A stretch of 64,000 nt of DNA from Halomonas sp. S3-1-1 (GTDB taxonomy: Bacteria; Pseudomonadota; Gammaproteobacteria; Pseudomonadales; Halomonadaceae). The notes beneath the pieces were generated by a model. The model was not told the origin of the DNA and searched no databases. It saw only the letters and a program-made list of their open reading frames with translations. The position numbers and the translations under genes are program-made. Below are positions 52,093-61,847 of the stretch, piece by piece (position 1 is the stretch's first letter; each line of letters begins with the position of its first letter). The stretch covers positions 248,001 through 312,000 of the forward strand of contig NZ_JALGBZ010000002.1 of assembly GCF_023757625.1 (NCBI RefSeq). The letters run 5' to 3'.

Positions 52093-52131
52093 AAAAACGG
52101 CTTGCTTTCATCCGGAAAGCAAGCCGTTTTT
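52093..52131. terminator. Strong bidirectional terminator
   Basis: A 16-bp perfect stem (aaaaacggcttgcttt and its complement, loop catccgg) with A/T ends on both sides. It ends the gene at 52155-52472 on the minus strand and insulates the sstT promoter region (51952-52092). Confidence 0.92.
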
Positions 52132-52154
52132 ATCAGTGCTCGGCCGTTACAATG

Positions 52155-52472
52155 TTATGCCACGGCGGCTTCAGTCTCAACGCTGGTTTGGTGGGCAGCT
52201 ACCGGGCTAGCAATTTGGGCCTTGGCGGTCGCGCTCATGGCATCGACCATGGAGTAACCCTTGTTGATAAGCTCGACCACGTCAGGAGACGAGCCCCACT
52301 TCATCAGCATCTCGTCTAGATAAAGTTCTGCGGAAGAGAAATGACCGCAATGGCTCAACATTTTGGCAATGGTAAAGTCCGTATGCGGGGTATCAAACAT
52401 TTCGCTGCGGATTTCCTTGATCGCCATTTGCAGGCCGGCTTCCGAAATGTTTTCCAGTTGTAATCTGTGCAT
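52155..52472 (-). CDS. Hypothetical 105-aa protein
   Basis: A small soluble helical protein (MHRLQLENISEAG..., TIAKMLSHCGHFSSAELYLDEML) with an alanine/valine-rich tail. There is a strong ribosome-binding site aaggag before ATG 52472 and its own terminator, so it is probably real. No recognised family or function. Confidence 0.65.
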   Translation of the reverse strand: MHRLQLENISEAGLQMAIKEIRSEMFDTPHTDFTIAKMLSHCGHFSSAELYLDEMLMKWGSSPDVVELINKGYSMVDAMSATAKAQIASPVAAHQTSVETEAAVA

Positions 52473-52605
52473 GCCACCACTCCTTGTGAATGCTGATACT
52501 TGGTAAAGTATTTATTTATACGCGTCTTGTACCAACTCACAGTAATACACCTCACCAGCAGAAGCAATCACCAATTGTGGCCCTGTCGAAAAAATCCGCG
52601 CGTAT

Positions 52606-52635
52606 AAAAAACCCCGCTCACGGTGGCGGGGTTTT
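52606..52635. terminator. Bidirectional intrinsic terminator
   Basis: A GC stem accccgc / gcggggt with loop tcacggtg, flanked by A and T runs. It lies 19 bp after the stop of the small membrane gene on the minus strand. Confidence 0.85.
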
Positions 52636-52653
52636 CGCTGTACAAATGGGGTC

Positions 52654-52833
52654 TTAAAGCGGTACTACGAAGGCAAGCGTTGCCAGGCTTCCGGCGAGAA
52701 AAGAGGCGGCGGTCAGCCATAAAAACTCCGTGTTGCTCTCTTTTTCTCTCCTAAGTTTCTGTTCGCTTAGATATTTTTCCAGATGCTCTGGGCTTCCTGG
52801 CTGAGCCCCATTGAAAAGATGTTGGCGTATCAT
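52654..52833 (-). CDS. Small single-span membrane protein (59 aa)
   Basis: MIRQHLFNGAQPGSPEHLEK, a charged helix (SEQKLRREKESN), then one C-terminal membrane segment (LWLTAASFLAGSLATLAFVV). ATG 52833 has aaggag 5 bp upstream, so the longer frame starting at 52998 is rejected. Function unknown; such tail-anchored small proteins often regulate membrane partners. Confidence 0.6.
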   Translation of the reverse strand: MIRQHLFNGAQPGSPEHLEKYLSEQKLRREKESNTEFLWLTAASFLAGSLATLAFVVPL

Positions 52834-53286
52834 CTTAACTCCTTGAGCGTAAACTATTTGAGTAAATCCCCTCGTACGTGTTTTACGACCAGCCCGATGC
52901 TTGTACAGACATTCTCTGGGTCTTGGCGAAAGTATAGACCATGCACCGGGTCCAGCGTTCATGAAAGTTGTACAAAAAGTTAACCTGAAGGTCATCAAAA
53001 CGGCATGTGAGAAACGTTCGCTCGCTAACCGGCTAATATCAAAGGCGATGGTCCTGAGCCAGCCCGCGCGTCGATTTTTGTTAAGCAGTCACGCATATAA
53101 AAGGAGCAGGCAGTGTATTCAACTAAAGTTGTTAGACTTTGGTATTAATCGAGGCTAATTCGCTGGACTAATTGCCGCTTGCAGGGAATAAAGGGCGCTC
53201 TAAAATCGGCGACGCTGTTTTAGCCATCTCAAGGCGCTGTCGCGAAGCGTCTTTACTGCTCACTCAATACCAAGCGGTACTGCCTC
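52834..53286. other. Gene-free 453-bp stretch
   Basis: Divergent region between the small membrane gene and the DASS carrier. An 85-codon frame at 52901-53158 has no family resemblance or usable ribosome-binding site. I see no repeat, RNA gene or clear operator. Confidence 0.4.
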
Positions 53287-54960
53287 ATGTTCAAAACGGC
53301 CACCCTATCGGTCTGGGACCAGCTTTGGCACTATCATTATCAGGCCAAAAACCTTCTTCTCTGCGCGCTGCCGACCTCCGGTGCCCCCGGCGCGTCCGGG
53401 GCGCAGGGCAGTTCAGGCACGCCGACACCCCCCGATGAAAACCCCAATCCCTCGCCGCGCCCGCCGGCCTACAACCGTGCGCAGTCCATTGGACTCGTGC
53501 TAGGGCCTTTGATGTTCGCGCTGACGGTGCTGTTTTTTGAGCCGGCGGACTTGAGCTTCGAAGGCCGCATGGTACTGGCGACTACGCTGTGGGTTGCCAT
53601 CTGGTGGATCACCGAGGCCATTCCGATTCCGGCGACCTCGCTTTTACCGATCATACTGCTGCCCATTACCGGGGCGCTCGAGGGCAGCGCGGTCACCGCC
53701 GCCTACGGTAATCCCATCGTCTTTCTGTTTTTGGGCGGCTTTTTGATCGCGCTGGCGATGGAGAAGTGGGATCTGCACAAGCGTATCGCGCTGACCATCA
53801 TTTCCATACTCGGCACCAGCATCAACAGCATCGTTTTCGGCTTCATGGCCGCCACGGGCTTTCTTTCGATGTGGGTGTCCAACACCGCCTCGGTGATGAT
53901 GATGCTGCCGATCGCCACCGCGATCGTCTATCAGGTCACCCAAGAGCTTGCCAAGAGCGACGGCGATCACAGCGGTGAGATCGACAAATTCAGCAAAGCG
54001 CTGATTTTCGGCGTCGGCTACGGCGGTACCATCGGCGGACTGGGCACGCTGATCGGCACGCCCCCCAACATCATTCTGGCCGCCGTGGTCAGCGAGCTGT
54101 TCGGCTATGAAATCTCGTTTGCCAGCTGGCTGATGTTCGCTTTCCCGGTCGTGGTCGTGCTGCTGTTCATCGGCTGGATCATGCTCACGCGCTTTATCTA
54201 CCCGATGAACCTGGGCCATCTGCCCGGCGGCAAGGAGCTGATCAATAAGGAGATGAAGGCGCTCGGGCGCACCAGCTTCGAGGAGAAAGCGGTGCTGGCC
54301 GTGTTCTTGCTGGCGGCGTTTTTCTGGATCACCCGCTCGTTTTTGTGGCAGGGCCAGATCATCAATATCCCCGGTATCAACGACACCATGATCGCGATCA
54401 CCGCGGCGGTGGCGCTTTTCTTGATTCCCTCGCGCACCAAGGGCGGCTGCCTGCTGGATTGGGAGATCGCCCGTGACGTGCCCTGGGGCATTTTGCTGCT
54501 CTTCGGTGGCGGCCTGGCGATCGCCGCCGGCTTCAACTCGTCGGGTTTGGCTGCCTGGATGGGCGATCAGATGAGCGTGCTGGAAGGCGTCAACTTCCTG
54601 ATGGTGATTCTGCTCTCCGCCGCCATGGTGCTTTACCTTACCGAGATCACCTCCAACACCGCGACCGCGACCATGATTCTGCCGGTACTGGCCTCCTTGG
54701 CGCTGGCGCTGAACGTGCATCCGTTCGTGCTGATGGTGCCGGCGGCCATGGCGGCCAACTGCGCCTTCATGCTGCCGGTCGGCACGCCGCCCAACGCGAT
54801 CATCTTCGCCACCGGCAAGATCACCATCGCCGAAATGGTGCGCAACGGCTTCTGGCTCAACATCATCGCGCTGATTTTGATCGTGGCCGCGACCTACTTC
54901 CTGCTCCCGGCACTTTGGAGCGTGGATCTGACGGTGTATCCGGACGCGTTTCGCAACTAA
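53287..54960 (+). CDS. DASS/SLC13-family sodium:dicarboxylate-type symporter
   Basis: A 557-residue carrier of the divalent anion:sodium symporter family (dicarboxylates such as succinate, or sulfate). WWITEAIPIPATSLLPIILLP (near residue 112), FMAATGFLSMWVSNTASVMMML (near 190) and GTLIGTPPNIIL (near 255) are the two inverted-repeat signature regions. The second copy appears as LTEITSNTATATMILPVL and LPVGTPPNAIIF near residues 455-505. The N-terminal 65 residues are a Gly/Pro/Ser-rich hydrophilic extension. The ribosome-binding site is weak. Confidence 0.9.
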   Translation: MFKTATLSVWDQLWHYHYQAKNLLLCALPTSGAPGASGAQGSSGTPTPPDENPNPSPRPPAYNRAQSIGLVLGPLMFALTVLFFEPADLSFEGRMVLATTLWVAIWWITEAIPIPATSLLPIILLPITGALEGSAVTAAYGNPIVFLFLGGFLIALAMEKWDLHKRIALTIISILGTSINSIVFGFMAATGFLSMWVSNTASVMMMLPIATAIVYQVTQELAKSDGDHSGEIDKFSKALIFGVGYGGTIGGLGTLIGTPPNIILAAVVSELFGYEISFASWLMFAFPVVVVLLFIGWIMLTRFIYPMNLGHLPGGKELINKEMKALGRTSFEEKAVLAVFLLAAFFWITRSFLWQGQIINIPGINDTMIAITAAVALFLIPSRTKGGCLLDWEIARDVPWGILLLFGGGLAIAAGFNSSGLAAWMGDQMSVLEGVNFLMVILLSAAMVLYLTEITSNTATATMILPVLASLALALNVHPFVLMVPAAMAANCAFMLPVGTPPNAIIFATGKITIAEMVRNGFWLNIIALILIVAATYFLLPALWSVDLTVYPDAFRN

Positions 54961-54989
54961 GTCGCAAGCGTTTAGCACTCAAGCCCCAT

Positions 54990-55014
54990 GCCCCCGCCCG
55001 ATGCGGGGGCTTTT
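54990..55014 (+). terminator. Intrinsic terminator after DASS carrier
   Basis: The 8-bp perfect stem gcccccgc / gcgggggc is followed by tttt, 29 bp after the stop codon. Confidence 0.88.
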
Positions 55015-55133
55015 CGTTGGGCGGACCAAAACGTGGCGAAAGGCGCCGGGCCCGTTGGCAGATGAGCGCCGCCTCGCTACGCTGGATGAAACGCTCAAGG
55101 CAGTGAGCTTTAAATCTTGAAAAGGAGAACCGC

Positions 55134-55958
55134 ATGGACTCGCAAAGCGATCAGCAGACCCGTATCCGCCAGGCCCTCGGCGTCAAGGCGTCGATCGATG
55201 TGAACGAGGAGATCGAGCGGCGCGTGGCGTTTCTTTACCAGCGCCTCAAGGAGGCTGGCCTGCGCACGCTGGTGCTCGGCATCAGCGGCGGCGTCGATTC
55301 CACCGTGACCGGGCGGCTTTGCCAGCTCGCGGTAGAGAGAGCCCGCGCCGAGGGCCTCGAGGCCGAGTTCTACGCCATGCGCCTGCCCTACGCCGTGCAG
55401 GCCGATGAAAACGACGCCCAGCAGGCGCTCGACTTCATTCGCGCCGATCATCTGCTCACGGTGAACGTCAAGCCCGCCAGCGACGCCGCGCTCCAAGCGC
55501 TCGAGGAGGGCGGTCTCGTGTTTCGCGACGAGCACCAGCGCGATTTCGTGCTGGGCAATATCAAGGCGCGCCAGCGCATGGTGGCGCAGTACGCGGTGGC
55601 CGGCGCCCACGCGGGGCTGGTGGTCGGCACCGACCACGCCGCCGAGGCGCTGATGGGCTTTTTCACTAAATTCGGCGACGGCGCCTGCGACGTGGTGCCC
55701 CTGGCCGGGCTTACCAAGGACCAGGTGCGCCGCCTCGGCGCCGAGCTTGGCGCACCAGAAGCGCTGGTGAAAAAGCCGCCCACTGCGGATCTCGAAACCC
55801 TGGAGCCGCAGCTCGCCGACGAAGACGCCCTGGGCGTGACCTACGCCGAGATCGACGCCTTTTTGACTGGCGAGCAGATCGACGGCGCAGCGCGCAAGAC
55901 CATCGTGCAGACGTTCGAGCGCACCCAGCACAAGCGCGACCTGCCCATCGCGCCCTAG
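55134..55958 (+). CDS. nadE: NAD+ synthase, ammonia-dependent
   Basis: A 274-residue NadE that amidates nicotinic acid adenine dinucleotide to NAD+ with ATP, in the final step of NAD biosynthesis. The P-loop is GISGGVDST (49-57). [21 protein letters not shown] near residue 165 and [10 protein letters not shown] near residue 195 are conserved NadE blocks. The lack of a glutaminase domain means ammonia is the nitrogen donor. Excellent ribosome-binding site aaggaga before 55134. Confidence 0.95.
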   Translation: MDSQSDQQTRIRQALGVKASIDVNEEIERRVAFLYQRLKEAGLRTLVLGISGGVDSTVTGRLCQLAVERARAEGLEAEFYAMRLPYAVQADENDAQQALDFIRADHLLTVNVKPASDAALQALEEGGLVFRDEHQRDFVLGNIKARQRMVAQYAVAGAHAGLVVGTDHAAEALMGFFTKFGDGACDVVPLAGLTKDQVRRLGAELGAPEALVKKPPTADLETLEPQLADEDALGVTYAEIDAFLTGEQIDGAARKTIVQTFERTQHKRDLPIAP

Positions 55959-56038
55959 GCGTTCACTACCGCCGTCGAGCAAGTGCCCAGGCGTGGAGGT
56001 CGATGATAAGATGCGGGCACTTTCATTAGGGCGATGCC

Positions 56039-57190
56039 ATGCGACTACTGCACACCGCGGACTGGCACTTGGGGCGGCTTTTCCACAACGTATCGCTGCT
56101 CGATGACCAGCGCTTCGTACTCGACCAGCTCATCGAGATCGTCGATCGTGACGGCGTCGATGCGGTGCTGGTCGCTGGCGACATCTTCGATCGCGCCATT
56201 CCCCCCGCCGGTGCCGTGACGCTGCTCGACGACGTACTTTATGAGCTTTGCGACCGGCGGGGCTTGCCGGTAGTGATGATCTCCGGCAACCACGACAGCG
56301 CCGAGCGGCTGCGCTTCGGCGCCCGCCACCTCAAAAAGGCCGGGCTTTATATCCTCTCAGAGCTCGACCGAATCGACACGCCGGTCACTCTCGAGGCAAG
56401 CGGCGTGACGGTCGATGTCTTCGGCATTCCCTACGCCGACCCGGAGCACGTGCGTAGCGTCTTCAAGTGCGAGGCGCGCGACTTCGACAGTGCCCACCGC
56501 TTTTTACTCGAGCGTATCGAGGCCGCCCGCCAAAAGAGCCGCCCGACGTTTCTGATGAGCCACTGCTTCGTCGACGGCGCCGCGGCCTCGGACTCCGAGC
56601 GCCCGCTCAATCTCGGCGGGGCGGAAAGCGTGGCCTGGGAGCCGATGCAGGGCTTTAACTATGTGGCCCTTGGCCACCTGCACGGCCCGCAGTACCGCGG
56701 CAGCGAGCACATCCGCTACAGCGGCTCGCTACTGAAATACAGCTTTTCAGAGGCGCGCCAGCGAAAGGGCGTGATGCTGGTAGATATCGACGCCGACGGC
56801 AAGCTTTCTTTCGAGTGGCGCACGCTCACCCCCAGGCGCGAGGTGCGCGTGCTCGAAGGCGAGCTTGAACACCTGCTGGCCCAAGCACAAAACGAGGCTG
56901 TCGAGCGCCGCGAGGACTACCTGCTGGTGCGCCTGACAGACCGCCACGCCATTCTCGACCCGATGAGTAAGCTGCGGGCGCTCTACCCGAATGTGCTCCA
57001 TCTGGAGAAGCCGGGCATGCTCGAGGCGCGTGGCGCCCAGCAGCTCGACCGCGAAAAGCTCCACTTCAGCGCGCTGGACATGTTCAGCGACTTCTTCGAG
57101 CAGACCAGCGGCGAAGCGCTCGACGACGACCAGAAAACGGTCGTGCGAGCGCTGATTTCAGAGCTCAACAAGGCGGAGGGCGGCCCGTGA
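56039..57190 (+). CDS. sbcD: Exonuclease subunit SbcD
   Basis: A 383-residue Mre11-type nuclease. Phosphoesterase motifs: HTADWHLG (5-12), VAGDIFDRA near residue 46, GNHDSAERL near residue 83, MSHCFVDG near residue 177 and LGHLHGPQ near residue 210. With SbcC it cleaves hairpins and processes double-strand ends. Its stop overlaps the sbcC GTG start (GTGA), so the pair is coupled. Confidence 0.95.
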   Translation: MRLLHTADWHLGRLFHNVSLLDDQRFVLDQLIEIVDRDGVDAVLVAGDIFDRAIPPAGAVTLLDDVLYELCDRRGLPVVMISGNHDSAERLRFGARHLKKAGLYILSELDRIDTPVTLEASGVTVDVFGIPYADPEHVRSVFKCEARDFDSAHRFLLERIEAARQKSRPTFLMSHCFVDGAAASDSERPLNLGGAESVAWEPMQGFNYVALGHLHGPQYRGSEHIRYSGSLLKYSFSEARQRKGVMLVDIDADGKLSFEWRTLTPRREVRVLEGELEHLLAQAQNEAVERREDYLLVRLTDRHAILDPMSKLRALYPNVLHLEKPGMLEARGAQQLDREKLHFSALDMFSDFFEQTSGEALDDDQKTVVRALISELNKAEGGP

Positions 57191-60100
57191 CCCCACTCGT
57201 TCTCACCATGCAGGCCTTCGGCCCCTTTGCCGGGGTCGAGCGCCTCGACTTCACCGCCCTGGGCCGCCACCCGCTCTTTCTGATCAACGGCCCCACCGGC
57301 GCCGGCAAGAGCTCGATTCTCGACGCCATCTGCTTTGCGCTTTACGGCCAGACCACCGGCGAGGAGCGCACCGGCACGGAGATGCGCTGCGACAGCGCAA
57401 TCCCAACCCTTCTCACCGAGGTGACGCTGGATTTTCGCCTGCAGGAGCGCATTTACCGCCTGCGCCGCGTGCCCCAGCAGGAGCGCCCCAAGGCGCGCGG
57501 CGAAGGCACCACCACGCAAAACGCCGAAGCCCAGCTCTGGCAGCTCAACGAGGCGCTCGAGGAGCAGACGTGCCTGGTGGCCAAAAACGTGGGGGAGGCT
57601 AACGCCCAGGTCCAAACGCTGCTGGGTTTGGACGTCAAACAGTTTCGCCAAGTGATGGTGCTGCCCCAAGGCAAGTTCCGTGAGCTGCTGGTCGCGCCGT
57701 CCAGCGAGCGCGAAAAGATCTTCGCCCGGCTGTTTCAAACGCAGATCTTCAAGCGTATCGAGGACGAGCTGCTGGAGCGCGCGAAGGGGATCGTCGCTCG
57801 GGTCAAAAGCCACCGCGAGCACATTAGCGGCCTGCTGGCCGGCGGCGAGCTCGAAAGCGAGGCCGCCCTCGATGAGGAGCTTACCGCGCTTTCGCCCCGG
57901 GTCGAGGAGGCCACCGCCGGGTTTGAGGCCGCCAAGCGCGAGCGCCGCCAGGCGGAGCAGCGCCGCGACGCAGGTAAAGAGATCGAGCGCCAGCGCCAGG
58001 CGCGGGATGCGCTGATGCGTGAAAAGAGTGCGCATCTGGAAAGCAGTGATGCCATCGAAGGCGAGCGCCAGCGCCTGGCGCAAAACGAGCGCGCCCAAGC
58101 GCTTCGCGCACCGTTCGAGGCCGAGGCCCAGGCGCAAAAAGCGCTGGAAGCGGCGCGCGAGGAGCAGCGCCAGGCCCAAGTGGGGCTCGATGATCAGCGT
58201 GGGCGCACGGCGAAAGCGCAAGCGGCGCTGGCCGAGGCGGCAACGCGTTTAGAGCAGCTTAGTGAGCGCACCGAGCGCCGCCGGGCGCTCGGCGAGTACC
58301 TCGAAAAGGGCCAGGCGCTGGAGGAGCTCGCCGCGCGGGCCCGCCAGGCGGACCAGGCGCACCAGCAGGCGGAGTCCATCTTCCAGCAGCAGACGCAGCG
58401 TCTGGAGGAGATTCGCTGCCAGGGCGAGGCGGCCAGCCAGCGTCTCGAGGCGCTTCAGGCGGAGTACCAGTGCCTGGCCGGGGCGCCGGCGGAGCTCAAT
58501 CGCCATCGGGAGCTTCTCAAGGCGCGCCGCGAGCTCGAGGCGCTGGCCGACAGGGAGCGCCAGACCCAAACCGGCGAGCAGCGCGCGGCGCAAACCCTCG
58601 AGCAATGCCAGGCGCAGACCCGCGGCGCCGAGCGCGCCGCCACCGAGTGCGAGATGCGCTGGCACCAGGGCCAGGCGGCGCTTTTGGCGCAAACGCTCCA
58701 GGCGGATGCCCCTTGCCCGGTGTGCGGAAGCGTTGATCACCCGGCGCCCGCGACGCCTTCCGGTGATATCGTCACTAAAGAGCAGGTAGAGCAGGCCAGA
58801 GCCCAGACGGCCAGCGCCCGCCAGGCGCAGCAGGACGCCGAGCGCGCGCTGGAGACGGCGCGCTTCGATGCCCGCCAACACGCCGAGCAGCGAAGCCGCC
58901 TGAGCCAGGCGCTTGGCGAGTGGGCCGGTGCGCCGCTATTGGAGCTCGAGCGCGCTGTCTCGACGCTTGAGGCCAGCGCGACGCGGCGCGAAAGCGTCGA
59001 GCGCGAGATCGACGCGCTGTCGACTCAGCGCGAGACGCTGCGCCGCGACTGGAGCGCCCAGGATCAAAAGTTGAAAGCGTCTCACAATGAGCGGGACGTG
59101 GCGAAAGAGCAGGTGCTGCGCCTTGTGAGCCAGCGCGACCAGCTCAGCGAGGCGCTGCCCGCGGATGCCCGCGACCCGCAGGCGCTTCGAGCCGGCATCC
59201 AGGCGCTTGCCGATGAAATCAGCGAGATCGAAACGGCCCACGCCGGCGCCCGAAAGGCCCACGACGAAAACGTGGCCCTGCAGGCCCGCGCCGAGGAGCG
59301 CGCAAGCGGCGCCGAAACGCGCCTCAAACAGGCCGAGCAGGCGCTGGAAAGCGCCCGCGCCGAGTGGCAAAAGGCGCTGGCGGCGAGCGCCTTCGAGGAC
59401 ACTTGCGCGTTCGATGCCGCCCGGCTCGAAGAGCCTGAGCGCCAGGCGGCGGCCCAGCGCGTCGAGGCCTACCAGCGGCGCCTGGACGAGCTCATTGGAG
59501 CCATCGCCAGCGCCGACGCCAGGCTCAAGGATCAGCCCGAGCCGGATATGGCCGCACTCGAGTCAGAGGTCGAGGCGAGCTTGGCCCGCGAGCAGGCGGT
59601 TTTCGAGGCGTGGCGCGGGCTGAGCGAGCGCCAGAACGCCTTGAACGGCGTGCGTGAGAAGCTCAAGGTTGCCCATGAGGCCCAGCAGGCGCTCGAGGCG
59701 GAGTACTGGCTTTGGGGCACGCTTAGCGACGTGGCCAACGGGCGCACCGGTCATCGCATCAGTTTGCAGCGCTTCGTGCTCGGCGTGCTGCTCGACGACG
59801 TACTTATTCAGGCCTCCGAGCGGCTCACCCGTATGAGCCGCGGGCGCTATCAGCTCGTGCGCCGGGAAGACCCCTCGAAAGGCAACAGCGCCTCAGGGCT
59901 CGAGCTCGACGTGGCGGACACCTACACCGGCAAGCAGCGCCCGGTGGCGACCCTGTCTGGCGGCGAGTCCTTCATGGCGGCACTGGCGCTGGCGCTGGGG
60001 CTATCGGACGTGGTCCAGGCCTACGCCGGCGGCATCAAGCTCGATACGCTGTTCATCGACGAGGGGTTTGGCAGCCTCGATCAGGACGCGCTGGATCAGG

Positions 60101-60252
60101 CGATCGAGGTGCTCTGCGAGCTGCAGTCCAGCGGGCGCATGATCGGCATTATTTCTCACGTCAGTGAACTCAAGGAGCAGATGCCGGTTCGTATCGAAGT
60201 AGCCGCGCACCGCCTGGGCAGTACGACCTCGATCAAGGGCGCGGTCCATTGA
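57187..60252 (+). CDS. sbcC: Exonuclease subunit SbcC (Rad50-type ATPase)
   Basis: A 1021-residue SMC-like ATPase. Walker A GPTGAGKSS near residue 37 is at the N-terminus. Long coiled coils rich in E, A, R and Q follow on both sides of the zinc hook CPVC (Cys510 and Cys513). The C-terminal lobe has the signature LSGGESFMAALAL near residue 925 and Walker B LFIDEGFGSLD near 955. It starts at GTG 57187. Its dimer tethers DNA ends for SbcD. Confidence 0.95.
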   Translation: MTPLVLTMQAFGPFAGVERLDFTALGRHPLFLINGPTGAGKSSILDAICFALYGQTTGEERTGTEMRCDSAIPTLLTEVTLDFRLQERIYRLRRVPQQERPKARGEGTTTQNAEAQLWQLNEALEEQTCLVAKNVGEANAQVQTLLGLDVKQFRQVMVLPQGKFRELLVAPSSEREKIFARLFQTQIFKRIEDELLERAKGIVARVKSHREHISGLLAGGELESEAALDEELTALSPRVEEATAGFEAAKRERRQAEQRRDAGKEIERQRQARDALMREKSAHLESSDAIEGERQRLAQNERAQALRAPFEAEAQAQKALEAAREEQRQAQVGLDDQRGRTAKAQAALAEAATRLEQLSERTERRRALGEYLEKGQALEELAARARQADQAHQQAESIFQQQTQRLEEIRCQGEAASQRLEALQAEYQCLAGAPAELNRHRELLKARRELEALADRERQTQTGEQRAAQTLEQCQAQTRGAERAATECEMRWHQGQAALLAQTLQADAPCPVCGSVDHPAPATPSGDIVTKEQVEQARAQTASARQAQQDAERALETARFDARQHAEQRSRLSQALGEWAGAPLLELERAVSTLEASATRRESVEREIDALSTQRETLRRDWSAQDQKLKASHNERDVAKEQVLRLVSQRDQLSEALPADARDPQALRAGIQALADEISEIETAHAGARKAHDENVALQARAEERASGAETRLKQAEQALESARAEWQKALAASAFEDTCAFDAARLEEPERQAAAQRVEAYQRRLDELIGAIASADARLKDQPEPDMAALESEVEASLAREQAVFEAWRGLSERQNALNGVREKLKVAHEAQQALEAEYWLWGTLSDVANGRTGHRISLQRFVLGVLLDDVLIQASERLTRMSRGRYQLVRREDPSKGNSASGLELDVADTYTGKQRPVATLSGGESFMAALALALGLSDVVQAYAGGIKLDTLFIDEGFGSLDQDALDQAIEVLCELQSSGRMIGIISHVSELKEQMPVRIEVAAHRLGSTTSIKGAVH

Positions 60253-60283
60253 ACGTTGACGTCTCGACGACAAGGAGCAATCA

Positions 60284-61006
60284 ATGAACGCGAGCAGCAT
60301 TTTACAGCAGCTGATGAAACAGGCGGGCGGCAAGAGCCAAAGCGGCGGGGTAGACGTCAAGGGCGTACTCGACGGCCTCTCGCGCCAGTTCGGCGGCGGC
60401 GAAGGCGCCAAAAGCAGCGGCAGCGGTAGCGGGCTGGATGTCAAAAGCCTGCTCGGCGGCGGCGCCATGGGCATGCTGGTGGGCTCCAAGCGCGGGCGCA
60501 AGCTTGGCGGCAAGGCGCTCAAGTACGGCGCGATCGCCGGCGTCGGCATGCTCGCCTGGAAGGCGTGGCAAAGCCACCAGGCCAAGGGCAGCCACGGCGA
60601 CGCAGCCGGTCGCGAGGAGGGCGAGCGGGTCGACGTGCTCGAAGGTGAAGTTCAGGAGCGGCGCAGCCTCGAGCTTTTGCAGGCGATGATCATGGCTGCC
60701 CGTGCCGATGGCCATATCGACGCCGACGAGCGCGCCCTGATTGGCGAGCAGATCGATAGCCTCGGCGCCGACGACGAGCTGCACGCCTGGGTCGAGCAGC
60801 AGCTCAACGCCCCGCTCGACGCCAAAGCGCTCGCCTCCCAGGCGGATTCGCCCCAGGCGGCGCGGGAGATGTACCTGATCAGCCTGGCGGTGAGTGACGA
60901 GCAGAACCCGATGGAAAAAGCCTGGCTCGACCAGCTTGCGCTGGAACTCAACCTGGATCAGCAGATGGTCGCCGAGCTCGAGCGCCAGGCGGCTCAGGCC
61001 GGATAA
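60284..61006 (+). CDS. DUF533 (YebE/TerB-like) protein, copy 1
   Basis: A 240-residue inner-membrane-associated protein. A Gly/Ser-rich N-terminal region is followed by a GGAMGMLVGSKRGRK and YGAIAGVGMLAWKAW membrane-prone segment (about 60-105). The C-terminal helical TerB-like domain has LLQAMIMAARADGHIDADER near residue 130. The role is unknown. A second copy follows immediately. Confidence 0.85.
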   Translation: MNASSILQQLMKQAGGKSQSGGVDVKGVLDGLSRQFGGGEGAKSSGSGSGLDVKSLLGGGAMGMLVGSKRGRKLGGKALKYGAIAGVGMLAWKAWQSHQAKGSHGDAAGREEGERVDVLEGEVQERRSLELLQAMIMAARADGHIDADERALIGEQIDSLGADDELHAWVEQQLNAPLDAKALASQADSPQAAREMYLISLAVSDEQNPMEKAWLDQLALELNLDQQMVAELERQAAQAG

Positions 61007-61106
61007 TGGTCGTCGACGGCGTTGGGTAGAGGTGAAAGGGAGCGAAAACGTCTAACCTGCTGGTAGGGTGGCGGGTTGCCACTCCACTGAATCAAGGAGT
61101 CCACGG

Positions 61107-61847
61107 ATGAACGCAAGCAGTATTTTCAAGCAGTTGATGGAGCAAGGCAGCGGCGAGCTGGGCCTCAAGGGCGTGCTGGACGAGCCGACGCCGGGTCCGC
61201 GCGGCCCGCGCCCAAACCGCACTCAGTCGCCCCGGCCGCGCGCAGGCTTCGATACCCGAAGCGCGCTGGGCGGCGGCGCCATGGCGCTGCTGATGGGCTC
61301 AAGGCCTGGCCGCAAGCTGACCGGCAAGGCGCTCAAGTATGGAATCGTGGCAAGTATCGGTATGTATGCCTGGAACGCGTGGCAAAGCTCGGAATTACGT
61401 AACGGACCGAGCACCGGTGCCGATGATGAATGGGACCGTGACCAGGCCCGCACCGCCGGCGGCGAGCACATCGATTCGCTCAGCGGCGAGCACCAGGAGC
61501 AGCGCAGCCGCACACTGCTGCAGGCGATGATCCTGACCGCGCGCGCCACCGGCCAAAGCGATGAGCAGACGCGCACCCGGGTCACCCAAAAAATGAGTGA
61601 TCTGGGCGCCGACGACGAGCTCTACACCTGGGTAGAAAAGCAGCTAAGCGCGCCGCTGGATGCCAGCGCGCTTGCCGAGCAGGCGGATTCCCCCGAGGCG
61701 GCCCGGGAAATCATGCTGGTCAGCTTGGCGGTGGCTGGCGAGCGCCACGAGATGGAAAACGCCTGGATCGATCAGCTCGCCGATGCCTTGGGGCTCGATC
61801 GCGAAACGCTGATCCGGCTCAAGCGTAAAGCCGCCCAGGCGAGCTGA
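61107..61847 (+). CDS. DUF533 (YebE/TerB-like) protein, copy 2
   Basis: A 246-residue paralogue of the preceding gene with the same layout: MNASSIFKQLM start, GGGAMALLMGSRPGRK, YGIVASIGMYAWNAW and a TerB-like tail (QADSPEAAREIMLVSLAVA). The acidic DGHIDADER motif of copy 1 is replaced by TGQSDEQTR, so a possible metal or acidic site is lost. ATG 61107 has aaggag upstream. Its stop overlaps the pgpA-like start (ATGA-type TGATG). Confidence 0.85.
   Translation: MNASSIFKQLMEQGSGELGLKGVLDEPTPGPRGPRPNRTQSPRPRAGFDTRSALGGGAMALLMGSRPGRKLTGKALKYGIVASIGMYAWNAWQSSELRNGPSTGADDEWDRDQARTAGGEHIDSLSGEHQEQRSRTLLQAMILTARATGQSDEQTRTRVTQKMSDLGADDELYTWVEKQLSAPLDASALAEQADSPEAAREIMLVSLAVAGERHEMENAWIDQLADALGLDRETLIRLKRKAAQAS

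Noticed and set aside
52901-53158. 85-codon ORF before the DASS carrier
   Set aside because: No recognisable motif or ribosome-binding site; probably chance open frame in non-coding DNA.
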